DNA of 64,000 nucleotides, from NCBI GenBank assembly GCA_903832665.1, contig CAILCG010000007.1, positions 51,920 to 115,919 of the forward strand, read 5' to 3'. Each line of letters opens with the position of its first letter. The stretch's first letter is position 1. The notes under the pieces are model-generated. The model saw only the letters and a program-made list of their open reading frames with translations. It had not been told where the DNA came from and did no database searches. Source of the DNA: an uncultured Methanomicrobiales archaeon (lineage in GTDB: Archaea > Halobacteriota > Methanomicrobia > Methanomicrobiales > Methanospirillaceae). The translations under genes and the position numbers were made by a program. Shown here in pieces: positions 29,251 to 38,122 of this stretch.

Positions 29251-30501
29251 ATGCTCTACCGCACCGTCTCGAAAACCGGCGATAAACTCTCGATTTTAGG
29301 CTTTGGTTATATGCGGCTGCCGAAGAAAGAAGGCGGCGGTATTGATGAAGACCGGGCCATCAGCCAGCTCCGGTTTGCCATTGACCAGGGAGTAAATTAT
29401 GTCGACACTGCCCCCATCTACCATTTCGGCAAGAGCGAGCGGATCCTCGGGCGTGCGCTGGATGACGGATACCGGGAGCGGGTGCGGATCGCAACGAAAC
29501 TCCCTCCCTGGTCCGTCTTTTCCCGGGCTGACATGGACCGGATCCTGGCGGAGCAACTTGAAAAACTCGGTACCGATCATATCGATTACTACCTGCTTCA
29601 CAGTCTTGGCAAGGAATCCTGGGAAAAACTCCTCCGTCTGGGGGTGCTTGAGTTCCTGGATGCTGCAAAAAAAGACGGCAGGATTGTAAACGCCGGCTTC
29701 TCGTTCCACAGCAACATTGCGACCTTCAAAGAGATTATCGATGCGTACGGCTGGGATTTCTGCCAGATCCAGTTCAATTACCTGGATGAGCGCAACCAGG
29801 CCGGGATTGAGGGACTGGAGTATGCGGCCTCAAAACAGGTTGCCGTCATGGTGATGGAACCGCTGCGGGGCGGGAACCTGGCCGGCCATTTGCCGGATGA
29901 AGTGCAAAAGCGTTTTGACGCAGCGCCGGTCAAGCGGACTGCTGCGGAGTGGGGACTGCGGTGGGTATGGAACCATAAGGGTGTCACGGTTGTCCTCTCG
30001 GGGATGAACGAGGAGGCGCAGATCGAAGAGAACCTGCAGGTGGCGGAAACGGCGTTGCCGGACTCACTCACCGGGTCCGATCTTGCGGTGCTGGAGGAGG
30101 CCCGCCAGATCTACCGGCGGCTGATGAAAGTCGATTGTACCGGCTGCCGCTACTGTATGCCCTGTCCTGCGGGTGTCAACATTCCGGAGTGTTTCGCGTT
30201 CTATAACAATACCGCGTTCTTTCCACACAACCGGGAGAACCGGATGCTCTACATCATCAGGCTCGGCGGCATTATCGGGGATGTCCCTTCGTACGCGGGA
30301 CTCTGTAAGCACTGCGGGAAATGCGAACGGATCTGCCCCCAGCATATTCCCATCCAGCAGCGTTTGAAAGAGGTCTCGGAAACCTTTGAGGGCAGGGGAA
30401 TGGGGGCTCGGCGGTTTTTGATGAAAGGCGTGATGGGGGGAGCTTTAAGGGTTCAGAATATTGTGGGGAATATTAAGAGGATGTTTTCGGGCCGGAAGTA
30501 G
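29251..30501 (+). CDS. Aldo/keto reductase with C-terminal 4Fe-4S domain
   Basis: The protein has 416 residues. The N-terminal 280 form an AKR barrel: LGFGYMRLP, catalytic Tyr in VDTAPIYHFGKSE, IATKLPP with the Lys, DYYLLHSL with the His, and GFSFHSNIATFK. The C-terminus has two cysteine clusters typical of ferredoxin-type domains, CTGCRYCMPCPAGVNIPEC and CKHCGKCERICPQHIP, so it may take electrons from reduced iron-sulfur carriers. This fused form is common in anaerobes; the substrate is unknown. The frame is intact and the ATG at 29251 is clear. Confidence 0.92.
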   Translation: MLYRTVSKTGDKLSILGFGYMRLPKKEGGGIDEDRAISQLRFAIDQGVNYVDTAPIYHFGKSERILGRALDDGYRERVRIATKLPPWSVFSRADMDRILAEQLEKLGTDHIDYYLLHSLGKESWEKLLRLGVLEFLDAAKKDGRIVNAGFSFHSNIATFKEIIDAYGWDFCQIQFNYLDERNQAGIEGLEYAASKQVAVMVMEPLRGGNLAGHLPDEVQKRFDAAPVKRTAAEWGLRWVWNHKGVTVVLSGMNEEAQIEENLQVAETALPDSLTGSDLAVLEEARQIYRRLMKVDCTGCRYCMPCPAGVNIPECFAFYNNTAFFPHNRENRMLYIIRLGGIIGDVPSYAGLCKHCGKCERICPQHIPIQQRLKEVSETFEGRGMGARRFLMKGVMGGALRVQNIVGNIKRMFSGRK

Positions 30502-30676
30502 GGGATGGGAGGGGTTTATTTCACTGCTTTGAAAAATAGTGGTCACGCAACTAACGTATTTTTATTGCAATTCGACTGTTTTCAGAGGTTAAATCAATAT
30601 TTAATAAGACTTTGAAAAATTGATCTTAATCTATAATTTCACACGTTTCAAGTATAATAATAACACAAGTTGGTAT

Positions 30677-31660
30677 ATGCCACGATTATCAACGGTCTAT
30701 GACGTTTTAATCGCTTCACCTTCTGATGTTGGAACAGAAAGACAGGAAGCTCTTAAGGTCATTGCCAAATGGAATGCGGTGTATTCACAAAAGGAGGGTG
30801 TCATCCTAAATCCTATTTTATGGGAAACACATTCGTGGCCAAAATTTGGTGATAGACCCCAAGCAATTCTAAACGAACAAATGGTTAATGGTTGTGATAT
30901 ACTAATTGGTTTTTTTTGGACTAGGATTGGTACACCTACGGGTTTGGAAGAGTCTGGGACTGTAGAGGAAATAAAAAAATTTTCGAAAGCAAAAAAACAA
31001 ATCTCATTATATTTTTCGATGTGTCCTATCAATCCAGACTCAATTAATAACGAGCAATATGAAAAATTAAAGAAATTTAAACAGGAATGTAAAGAATTGG
31101 GATTAGTTGCAGAATACGATTCTATTGAAGATCTAAAAGATAAATTGTCTAATGGCATCACCAGAATTGTCGATGATTTACAAAAGCGATTTGGGTTTAT
31201 CCCAAGAATCGGGATGTTCGAAAAATTTGAAGGTTCGGATATCCAAAAAATATATAAACGTCTTTATGTCTTTTCAAATCGATTTGACATGGAACTAGAA
31301 AGAGCCCTACTTGTCAAACCTACAACGACAGATGATAGTTTTGGAAATATTTCACGAATATACAAATATGAGGGAATATGTGGGTTATTAGATTGGGCGT
31401 ATAAGGACTTATGGGAAATCTATGGAGAAATGAATGATCCTGAGATTCAGGATCATGCCAAAAAAGTAAAATGTGCAATACGATGCATCACGTTCGCAAA
31501 AGATGGGGCTAAAGGGAAAGATCAATTGTTTACCGGATTTCAGTATATGTATTTTAATTATGAGCGGGATGTAAAACAGCATATTGAGAAATTTATCACT
31601 ACATTAAATGAATGCTTAACGTCACTAAATAAACAAATAAAAGAAAACTATCCCGAATAA
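30677..31660 (+). CDS. DUF4062-like (TIR/nucleotide-binding fold) protein in AT-rich DNA
   Basis: A 327-residue protein. The N-terminus VYDVLIASPSDVGTERQEA, then VIAKWN, ILNPILWETHSWP, RPQAILNEQMVNGCDILIGFFW and GTPTGLEESGTVEEI match the DUF4062-type domain, a Rossmann-like module related to TIR domains and found in putative defence effectors. The C-terminal 150 residues are helical and unrecognised. DNA is much more AT-rich than on either side, with AAA/ATA/TTA codons common, so it was probably acquired. No partner gene is obvious, which leaves either a solitary effector or a system fragment. Confidence 0.65.
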   Translation: MPRLSTVYDVLIASPSDVGTERQEALKVIAKWNAVYSQKEGVILNPILWETHSWPKFGDRPQAILNEQMVNGCDILIGFFWTRIGTPTGLEESGTVEEIKKFSKAKKQISLYFSMCPINPDSINNEQYEKLKKFKQECKELGLVAEYDSIEDLKDKLSNGITRIVDDLQKRFGFIPRIGMFEKFEGSDIQKIYKRLYVFSNRFDMELERALLVKPTTTDDSFGNISRIYKYEGICGLLDWAYKDLWEIYGEMNDPEIQDHAKKVKCAIRCITFAKDGAKGKDQLFTGFQYMYFNYERDVKQHIEKFITTLNECLTSLNKQIKENYPE

Positions 31661-32074
31661 ACCGAACGTCTTCAAATTAATAAATGAAAATTAACTATTT
31701 TCTCAAATAACGGTAATTGTGTTGTCTCTTTCTCTCGAATAAAATCAGCCCAATAAACAAGAAGTTCTCCGAATGAAGCAACATATTTCCAGCGAACCTG
31801 TCGCGTGAATTTTTTAGCGATCTTCATCCAGCCCCGGACCATGCCCATCCAAGCCCAGTTCTGCGATCAGAAACCGAATCTTTCCCTCCACTAGGATAGA
31901 GGCCAAACTATTGTAGCTCATTCCGTTAAGATTTCTATTTCAGTTTTTCCGGATAATTCAATTCTCATCATCCCTTGTCTTGAGAATATCTTTTTTCCCA
32001 CCAATCCCAGCTACATAACTTAGTTTCATGCTCTTTATTTGCAGAACGCCAAAATACACTTAAGCCGGTGAAGC
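31661..32074. other. AT-rich gap after the DUF4062-like gene
   Basis: The gap contains one 51-codon minus-strand frame, listed separately, and otherwise nothing I can name. The AT-rich composition continues from the upstream gene to about 32050, then changes abruptly to the host level at the membrane-protein gene. That would be compatible with an acquired segment of about 30.55-32.05 kb. Confidence 0.45.
31672..31827 (-). CDS. Possible small protein or gene remnant (51 aa)
   Basis: The frame starts MKIAKKFTRQVRWKYVASFG and runs through LLVYWADFIREKE to the C-terminus. It reads like natural protein (mixed aromatic and charged residues), but there is no clear Shine-Dalgarno site and no family recognised. 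It may be the 3' remnant of a larger acquired gene converging on the DUF4062-like gene. Confidence 0.25.
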   Translation of the reverse strand: MKIAKKFTRQVRWKYVASFGELLVYWADFIREKETTQLPLFEKIVNFHLLI

Positions 32075-32731
32075 ATGAATCCAGTACTCAGCCAGTTCCG
32101 AACCGAGATCCGGCATTTCTTTCTTGTATCGCTCCTCAACCACGTCTTTGCAGCCATTGCTATCGCGACCGGTGTGCAGTATATCGTTACCGCCATTATA
32201 AGTCAGACCATCGATCCGCTCATCCCCGGTATTCCGATGATCCCCGGCTTACGGATCTTCACCGGTGCGATTGCCCTGATCTGTTTCGGGCTCGGTATCA
32301 GCTGGATACTCTCAACAGTCAGGATCTTTGAGAGTATAGTCACTATCAAAGAGGAGCTCGAAAAGGCTGGCGAAGCAATCCCGGACGAGCGTCTTACCTG
32401 CCTTATCGTACGGATGCTCGCCCATTACCGGGATAACCGCACAACAATCCGGACCATGATCCTTGTCTGCACGCTCGGCGGGGCGGCCTTCTTCGAGTTC
32501 GGAATAGCAAACGGTCTCAAAGTCCTGTCCATCTCATCGGGTGGCTTTGCCTTCACGCTCGATAATCTCCTTCTCATCCCGGCCATGCTCCTCATGCTCG
32601 GGATATCACTGGCAAGCCTGCTATCCTCATATTATTTCCTGAAATTTGTACAGACCTGGGACCGGCGTCTCAACGAGATTGAGGAATCGGAGTGCAGCTT
32701 AAAAAAGACGCTGGGGCTGGATGAGCCATGA
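32075..32731 (+). CDS. Multi-pass membrane protein (218 aa)
   Basis: Four hydrophobic segments fall at about 15-42, 58-85, 125-150 and 165-195, with a cytoplasmic helical stretch between the second and third (IKEELEKAGEAIPDERLT). I recognise no family. Its stop overlaps the start of the winged-helix gene by 4 bp (ATGA), so the two are translated together. A membrane protein coupled to a small DNA-binding protein suggests membrane-controlled transcription (inference). Confidence 0.7.
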   Translation: MNPVLSQFRTEIRHFFLVSLLNHVFAAIAIATGVQYIVTAIISQTIDPLIPGIPMIPGLRIFTGAIALICFGLGISWILSTVRIFESIVTIKEELEKAGEAIPDERLTCLIVRMLAHYRDNRTTIRTMILVCTLGGAAFFEFGIANGLKVLSISSGGFAFTLDNLLLIPAMLLMLGISLASLLSSYYFLKFVQTWDRRLNEIEESECSLKKTLGLDEP

Positions 32732-33003
32732 GCGGACGGCGTACGGTATACGAGATTTACTGGGAGATCCTGGTTTATTGCAAGACGCCACGTTCGTTCA
32801 CGGCCATCATTAACCGGTGTGACCTGAACTCGAAGACGGGGCAGGAGTACCTTGAATTTCTCGTGGCGAAGGGATACCTTGCTCTGGTAACTGAGGGGCA
32901 AAAGTCCAGTTATCATTCAACTTCCGAGGCTGCTGTGTACATCAGCCTCTTTTCCTCGCTGTACCAGAAACTCTTCGATGCTACACCGGAGTTTAAACTG
33001 TAG
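32728..33003 (+). CDS. Archaeal winged-helix protein (ArnR1-like)
   Basis: A 91-residue protein with the pattern of a small archaeal winged helix: YEIYWEILVYCKTPRSFTAIINRCDLNSKTGQEYLEFLVAKGYLAL, then a wing (EGQKSSYHSTSEAAVYI) and a C-terminal dimer helix (LFSSLYQKLFD). Such ArnR1-type proteins regulate nearby genes. It overlaps the upstream membrane-protein gene by 4 bp, so that gene is its most likely partner. Confidence 0.75.
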   Translation: MSGRRTVYEIYWEILVYCKTPRSFTAIINRCDLNSKTGQEYLEFLVAKGYLALVTEGQKSSYHSTSEAAVYISLFSSLYQKLFDATPEFKL

Positions 33004-33037
33004 TAATCCTGAGATGGTGGTCCGGTTTCGATTCAGA

Positions 33038-33111
33038 CTGATGGGGGCTGATGCCTCCATACCCCCCATCAGGATAGTGCCGCCGCCCCCGACGGGGCGC
33101 CCCCGCGGCGG
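33038..33111 (+). ncRNA. Two consecutive GC-rich hairpins (possible small RNA or terminator)
   Basis: The first hairpin is CTGATGGGGG (33038-33047) paired with CCCCCATCAG (33063-33072), a perfect 10 bp. The second is CCGCCG (33080-33085) with CGGCGG (33106-33111), enclosing a C-run and G-run able to pair further. They lie 35 bp after the winged-helix gene in otherwise AT-rich DNA. There is no T-tract right after, so a simple terminator is not the best fit. I cannot match them to a known RNA family. Confidence 0.35.
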
Positions 33112-33408
33112 TTTCAACGACTAAAAACATAAAAACCTACCTTGCCCCACCGTGCCTATGAGATGCCCTGAGGCGCGGAACCTTCCTAATGTTCACTATT
33201 CTCAACAATTTTTTATGATTCGATTTTGAACTGTTCCAGATCAAATCTGGGAGGCATTTTTTACAAAAAAATCCGGATCCTTTTCACGCGAAAAAATTTT
33301 CAATTGATCTCCGGAAATTTTTTTTCAATCGACTCCTCGACCCCTGCCTGAAATTTTTCAAGCAGACCTTGATTGAAGTTTCCGGGCCATCACGCCGGAG
33401 AAGCAAAA

Positions 33409-33442
33409 ATTTTGTAGGATAAATATGCATTTTGTAGGATAA
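33409..33442 (+). repeat. Short direct repeat ATTTTGTAGGATAA, two copies
   Basis: The copies are at 33409-33422 and 33429-33442 (20-bp period); a weaker third match, GATTGTAGG, follows. They lie in AT-rich DNA about 290 bp upstream of the DUF2115-like gene. A two-site binding element is possible; so is simple sequence drift. Confidence 0.45.
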
Positions 33443-33727
33443 TTATCCGATTGTAGGCTCATTAACTAACACCTCATGATCGCGATTAAAATTTTTTAGG
33501 CAAAGTCTGACTAAAAAAAATTTGAAAAAAAATTCTAAAAACTGAAAATTTCCCGGAAAAATGTGAACCAAAAATAGGTACCTAAAGTGTACAAAACAAG
33601 ATACCGGATCCTGCCTTATGCATTCCCCGGGATCCTTTTGGCCATTATGGTGATGGCAGCGTTCGATCGTTTTTGTTGTCCAACGCATACCTTTTTCCCG
33701 TTTCTTTTTGAGACAGAGTAGTACGAG

Positions 33728-34363
33728 GTGGGTACCAGTTTGAAATCTGCTGTGGAATCGCCCGGTCCGGCTGGTGAGGATGCAGAGGAGTCCGGTGTCA
33801 TCCGGGAGGCTGCCCTGCGTATCCGCACGGCCCGGACCCGCGGGGAACTCGGCACGCTCCTTGCCCATGAAGTGCAGCAGTATTCCCTCTTCGATCTCCA
33901 GATTATCGGGGGGCGCCTCAATAATGAGATTGATGTGCTTCCCTCCCCGTACCGTGAAGCGATCCGGCCATACTTCCACAAGCAGCTCTTTGGGAGGCAT
34001 CATGAACTCCTTGCCCTGCACCACCGCAGCGCGTTCGGGCGGATGAATACTCCCCTTGCCGATCCCGGGACGTTCCAGAAATTCTGCGATATGCTCACGG
34101 TGGGATGTTTTTCCTGGGATGATGCCAGTGAGCGCAACCCGTACTTCCGGAACCCGAAGAACCGGCTCTTCTATTACCTGATGGCAGCATTTTCCATGTT
34201 TGTCCTCGACGAACCGGGTCATCCGATGGGCATGCCGTTTCCGGGCGGGTTCAAAGTCGAACAGCGGGGCAGGGATTATTACTGCCTGATACGGGACAAG
34301 GAGAAGGAGCTGGTCTATTCCATCTGTAACTTCTGTCCGGCCAAACAGGCGGAAGAGACCTGA
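33728..34363 (+). CDS. DUF2115 / UPF0305 family protein
   Basis: A 211-residue protein. The C-terminal block GHPMGMPFPGGFKVEQ, YYCLIRDKEKELVYSICNFCPAKQ matches my memory of the methanogen-specific DUF2115 (UPF0305) family, whose members end in a similar Cys-containing segment; the FCxxC-like Cys pair could bind metal. The function is unknown. The start is GTG at 33728, or TTG at 33740 with a GAGGTGGG box upstream. It lies alone, followed by a STAS-domain gene 144 bp later. Confidence 0.65.
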   Translation: MGTSLKSAVESPGPAGEDAEESGVIREAALRIRTARTRGELGTLLAHEVQQYSLFDLQIIGGRLNNEIDVLPSPYREAIRPYFHKQLFGRHHELLALHHRSAFGRMNTPLADPGTFQKFCDMLTVGCFSWDDASERNPYFRNPKNRLFYYLMAAFSMFVLDEPGHPMGMPFPGGFKVEQRGRDYYCLIRDKEKELVYSICNFCPAKQAEET

Positions 34364-34507
34364 ATCGCACCGTTTTGTGGCATTTATTGTGCGGGAGTGC
34401 GTTACTCCATCACCCCCGTGTGGGAAAATGTCCCGTTGTACCCGTAACAACCTGATGCGATGCGCATTTAGCGTTTGAAAAAGAGACTGGATATTCAAGG
34501 AAAAAGA

Positions 34508-34843
34508 ATGGTACTTGAAATCACTCCCCTTAAGGATTCCATGGTCGTGTCGATTCCGCACCGGCTTGATGCCAACAATGCCATCGCGGTTGAAACGGAC
34601 CTCAAATCGCTCCTCCAGACCAATCCGAAAAAAATTATCCTGGACTTTTCAGAAACAGATTATATGGCCAGCGCCGGGTTGCAGGTTCTCCTGTTCATCT
34701 CTCGGGACTTCATAAAATCCGGGGGCAGGATCGCGCTCATCGAACTCAAACCCTCGGTCCTGAAAATATTTGACATGGCGGGTTTTACCAAAATATTTAC
34801 TATCTGTATCTCCCGCGAGGAAGCCCTGAGAAAAATGGCATAA
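34508..34843 (+). CDS. STAS-domain protein, anti-sigma-factor-antagonist-like
   Basis: A 111-residue STAS domain: VVSIPHRLDANNA, KIILDFSETDYMASAGLQVLL with the regulatory Ser in the MASAGL loop, FIKSGGRIALIELKPSVLKIFDMAGF. In bacteria these are phosphorylated at that Ser by RsbW-type kinases. Archaea lack sigma factors, so it presumably works in another switch with a HATPase-type Ser kinase. None is adjacent. The ATG at 34508 has CAAGGA upstream; the TTG at 34475 is less likely. Confidence 0.88.
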   Translation: MVLEITPLKDSMVVSIPHRLDANNAIAVETDLKSLLQTNPKKIILDFSETDYMASAGLQVLLFISRDFIKSGGRIALIELKPSVLKIFDMAGFTKIFTICISREEALRKMA

Positions 34844-34856
34844 ATGAATTATTTTT

Positions 34857-35573
34857 TTAACCGTTAATGATCCTGTGCTCTTCGAGGGCCCCGTCGTAAT
34901 AGACCTTGACGGTGATCTCGTCGCCTTTTAAAAATCCCCTCAACCGGTCATCGTACACTTTCTGCACATGGCGGAGGTGGTGACGGGTGAAATAGTGCTG
35001 CATGTATTCGAGGAACTGGATCTCCTGCGTGAGAAATGCATTCTCGTATTCCTTTGTTTCACGCGCGAGCGTGAGACTTTCTTCATCAGGGACCGGATGC
35101 CCGTATTCCCCGTGCTGGTCAAGCCCGGAGAACTGCCGCCAGTCAACGGTACCATGCTCATCGGGCTCGCGGTGCAGCATGTGGGGATAGACGCGGCAGA
35201 TGGTAAACCGGTCTTCATAGATGCGGCATTTTCCCTCTTCCAAAAACCAGCAGGATCCCTTGTCATCGTCCTGTGTCTTCAGGGCATACCCGGAGACATA
35301 GAACGTTCCGTTCTGGTCACAGAACTCCGGTGAAGGGGCGGGTTCCAGGGCACGGGGATCAATGGCTTTGACCGCGGTAACGTCCCGGTCGAGCAGGAAT
35401 ACATGCCCGTTGAATTCCCGTGTGCAGCACTTCGCGCAGGAAGTACAGCGGAACCCGACCTCCCGGATGATCTCAGCGAGACGTTCTACCGGATATTCAA
35501 AGAGACTGTTGCGTTCGTGGGTAAGGGAAGCGATGCGTAAGGGTATGGGAGTTAAGGAAATAGGGATCACCAA
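34857..35573 (-). CDS. YkgJ-family cysteine cluster protein
   Basis: A 238-residue protein with the family's N-terminal motif FRCTSCAKCCTRE (CxxCxxCC) and further Cys in SCWFLEEGKCRIYEDRFTICRVYP, together binding zinc or an iron-sulfur cluster. The C-terminal half is helical (EYENAFLTQEIQFLEYMQHYF) and ends in a beta segment. The function of the family is not established. It converges on the STAS gene with 13 bp between stops. Confidence 0.88.
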   Translation of the reverse strand: MVIPISLTPIPLRIASLTHERNSLFEYPVERLAEIIREVGFRCTSCAKCCTREFNGHVFLLDRDVTAVKAIDPRALEPAPSPEFCDQNGTFYVSGYALKTQDDDKGSCWFLEEGKCRIYEDRFTICRVYPHMLHREPDEHGTVDWRQFSGLDQHGEYGHPVPDEESLTLARETKEYENAFLTQEIQFLEYMQHYFTRHHLRHVQKVYDDRLRGFLKGDEITVKVYYDGALEEHRIING

Positions 35574-35827
35574 GGTTGGTTGAGGGAAATTGTGATGGCA
35601 GTGTTTATTGCTCTTTCGCGGATTTTCGTAATTGTCATGGTAAGATTCCGCGACAATATTTTGAAATGTGGGACTTTTTCGAGACGTGATGTTCCGGGGT
35701 CTGGCAATTATTGCCGTTGAACATTTTCTATCCCGATCGTCGCCCTTTTCGGATGAAATGATGGACTGGGGCAGGATTAATCAGAAGAGAAAATATGCAT
35801 AACCGGTTGAACCGGCACGCAAAAAAA

Positions 35828-36328
35828 TTAGTTATACGTCCGGAACGGCACGTAGTCATCGAAGATCTTTACTTTGTCTCCCTGGGGGTCAATTGCCCAG
35901 ACTTCAACCCGGTTAACATTTCCCATCTGGCTGGTGATGGGCAATGATACTGATTTTCCTTTGTACAGGGGTTTTGTGATTGAATCGGTCTTCACGACAC
36001 CATCGGGGCGCGTGACTTTCACGTCAAGCTGTGGGACAACATTGAGCCCTTTTCCGCCAACGCAGGTTACCGTAATCTCTGGATTGATTGCCTCACCATT
36101 GCCTGCGACCTGGACCTCAATGCTCCAGGCATCCGGCAGGGTCTGGACAGGACCCGGAGTTGATGACGCAACAGTGGTTGTTACTACCGGGGCTGGCGTT
36201 GCAGTTGCAATGGTCTCAACAGCGGTTGGTGCCGGCGTTGCAGGAGGTGCTGCTGTCTGATTGCAGCCTGCAGCAAGGAGCAGGAGGGTCAGGACAAATA
36301 AGAGGGGAAATACCCATCTGGTGTTCAT
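35828..36328 (-). CDS. Secreted lipoprotein of unknown function
   Basis: A signal peptide with lipobox LLLAAGC (Cys about residue 22) is followed by a Pro/Thr/Ala-rich stalk (about 23-60) and a single beta-sandwich-like domain (about 66-166; IEVQVAGNGEAINPEITVTCVGGKG, LDVKVTRPDG, VEVWAIDPQGDKVKIFDDY). It is probably anchored outside the cytoplasmic membrane. The ATG at 36328 is preferred to the GTG at 36334. I recognise no specific family. Confidence 0.75.
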   Translation of the reverse strand: MNTRWVFPLLFVLTLLLLAAGCNQTAAPPATPAPTAVETIATATPAPVVTTTVASSTPGPVQTLPDAWSIEVQVAGNGEAINPEITVTCVGGKGLNVVPQLDVKVTRPDGVVKTDSITKPLYKGKSVSLPITSQMGNVNRVEVWAIDPQGDKVKIFDDYVPFRTYN

Positions 36329-36386
36329 ACACACACATCTCTTTAAGGAAATATTTGAGTGTTATGTTTTTTGAAAAAAAGAGGGT

Positions 36387-37988
36387 TTAATAGGCCCGTT
36401 TGCCGGCTGCCGGTTCAATGCCGGTGGGCTGGTTGCGGATGGTCCGGTCTTTCATGATGGTATAGACTTCGTTGGCGTTCTCCTTGGGAATTTCAACAAA
36501 GGAATAGGAATCAAGGATACGGATCGCACCAATCGCTTTTCCGGGAATGCCGGTCTCACCGGCGATTGCACCGACAATGTCTTTCGGGGCAACTTTGTGC
36601 TGCCTGCCGACTGCAAGGAAGAACCTGACCATGCCAACTTCAGCACCGGTGTCGGCAAAGTCAACTTCTTCGCGCTTCTCCGCCGGGGCCTCAAGGCGCT
36701 CTTCCATCTGCATCTTCAAAAGAGCAGCAGCGATGTCAACGGTGTTAAGATCTCCTTCTGTCTCCTTTTCGATGACGCGAACAAAGGTCTCGAGACCTCC
36801 TGCCTGGATCGTCTCACGCACTGCTTCGAGCACTGCCTTGGTCCGGGTCTCTGCCACATCGCTCTGTGAGGGAACGGGCATGCGGGGAATCTGGACCTTT
36901 GCATAGTGCTGGATCTCGCGGAGCTTGTTGAAGTCCTTGGGGGAGACGAAGGTTATGGCCTTGCCGCTCTTGCCTGCGCGCCCGGTCCTGCCGATACGGT
37001 GGACATAGTATTCAACATCCTGTGGGATGTCGAAGTTGATCACCATGTCGACATCATCGACATCGATCCCGCGCGCGGCAACATCGGTTGCGATCAGGAT
37101 CTCGATGGAACCTTTCCTGAACCCTCCCATCACACGGTCGCGCTGGGATTGTTTCATGTCGCCGTGCAGTTCCTCGGCACGGTAACCCCGGGCCTTGATC
37201 TTGCCGGCAAGTTCTTCCGCCCTGCGCTTGGTGTTGCAGAAGATGATCGTCAGGTGCGGGTCAGCAATGTCGATCAAGCGGCAGAGGATATCGATCTTCT
37301 CGCGCTCCTTGACTTCGATATAACTCTGGGCGATCTGGGGAACGGTCAGTTCAGCGTACTGGACCTTGACAAACTCGGGTTTGTTCATGAACCGCTTTGA
37401 GATATCAATGATCGGCTGGGGGAGGGTTGCCGAGAAGAGCAGGGTCTGGCGATCCTGCGGGACTTTCTTTAAGATAAGTTCGATGTCATCCCTGAATCCC
37501 ATGTCGAGCATCTGGTCGGCTTCATCGAGGACTACGGTGTGGACATCCTGCAGGCTCAGAGTCCTGCGGTCCATGTGATCCATCACGCGCCCGGGAGTAC
37601 CGATCACGATGTGGACACCGGAATGGAGGGCCCGCAGTTGTCGGTCAATTGGCTGGCCGCCATAGACCGGAAGAACGAAGATCTTGGGTAGATGGGCGAG
37701 GAGATGTGAGAACTCTTCGGCAATCTGAATGCAAAGTTCACGGGTGGGACAGAGCACGATTGCCTGGACTACACGTTTTGATGGATCGATCTTTCCAATA
37801 ACCGGAATCCCAAATGCGGCAGTTTTGCCGGTCCCGGTCTGTGCCTGGGCGGTTACGTCACGCCCGGCCTGAATCAGAGGAATGGCGAGTGCCTGGATAG
37901 GCGAGGGCTCTTCGAAGCCCATATCTTCAATGGCTTTTCCGAGTTCCTTGGATAGCTGGAAGTCGGAGAACTGTATACGAGTATTCAT
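36387..37988 (-). CDS. deaD: DEAD-box RNA helicase with DbpA-type RNA-binding domain
   Basis: A 533-residue helicase with all motifs: Q motif (FEEPSPIQALAIPLI), AQTGTGKTAA, PTRELCIQ, GTPGRVMDHM, LDEADQML, FSATLP, IIFCNTKRRAEEL, ATDVAARGID and HRIGRTGRAGK. The C-terminus (about 450-533; VRFFLAVGRQHKVAPKDIVGAI, IGAIRILDSYSFVEIP) is a DbpA-like RNA-recognition domain, which targets such helicases to ribosomal RNA or structured RNA. It works in ribosome assembly, RNA decay or cold adaptation. The frame is intact; monocistronic. Confidence 0.95.
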   Translation of the reverse strand: MNTRIQFSDFQLSKELGKAIEDMGFEEPSPIQALAIPLIQAGRDVTAQAQTGTGKTAAFGIPVIGKIDPSKRVVQAIVLCPTRELCIQIAEEFSHLLAHLPKIFVLPVYGGQPIDRQLRALHSGVHIVIGTPGRVMDHMDRRTLSLQDVHTVVLDEADQMLDMGFRDDIELILKKVPQDRQTLLFSATLPQPIIDISKRFMNKPEFVKVQYAELTVPQIAQSYIEVKEREKIDILCRLIDIADPHLTIIFCNTKRRAEELAGKIKARGYRAEELHGDMKQSQRDRVMGGFRKGSIEILIATDVAARGIDVDDVDMVINFDIPQDVEYYVHRIGRTGRAGKSGKAITFVSPKDFNKLREIQHYAKVQIPRMPVPSQSDVAETRTKAVLEAVRETIQAGGLETFVRVIEKETEGDLNTVDIAAALLKMQMEERLEAPAEKREEVDFADTGAEVGMVRFFLAVGRQHKVAPKDIVGAIAGETGIPGKAIGAIRILDSYSFVEIPKENANEVYTIMKDRTIRNQPTGIEPAAGKRAY

Positions 37989-38122
37989 ATCTCTCCTCTA
38001 TTTCGCGTGAGAGCTCATAAGATGGTGCACTGAGACAGTGTTTTTTCACGCAAAATGCCGGAAATGTACCGGGAAATTTTATCTTCCCAAACGAAATATG
38101 GGATCATAATCGGGAGATACGG

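Larger units (their letters stand above)
33004..33727. other. 724-bp non-coding region with hairpins and short repeats
   Basis: The left part contains two GC-rich hairpins (33038-33111) and the middle a pair of 14-bp direct repeats (33409-33442), both listed separately. The stretch 33240-33600 is very AT-rich with several poly-A/T runs. No protein gene is supported; a long minus-strand frame entering this region is a mirror of the DUF2115-like gene. Confidence 0.6.

Noticed and set aside
33409..33442. Short repeats as a CRISPR array
   Set aside because: There are only two 14-bp copies with a 6-bp gap, no spacers and no cas genes anywhere in the window.
33443..34561. A 372-codon minus-strand frame opposite the DUF2115-like gene
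   Set aside because: It is antisense to a protein with recognisable conserved blocks and runs on into AT-rich non-coding DNA; no domain is visible.
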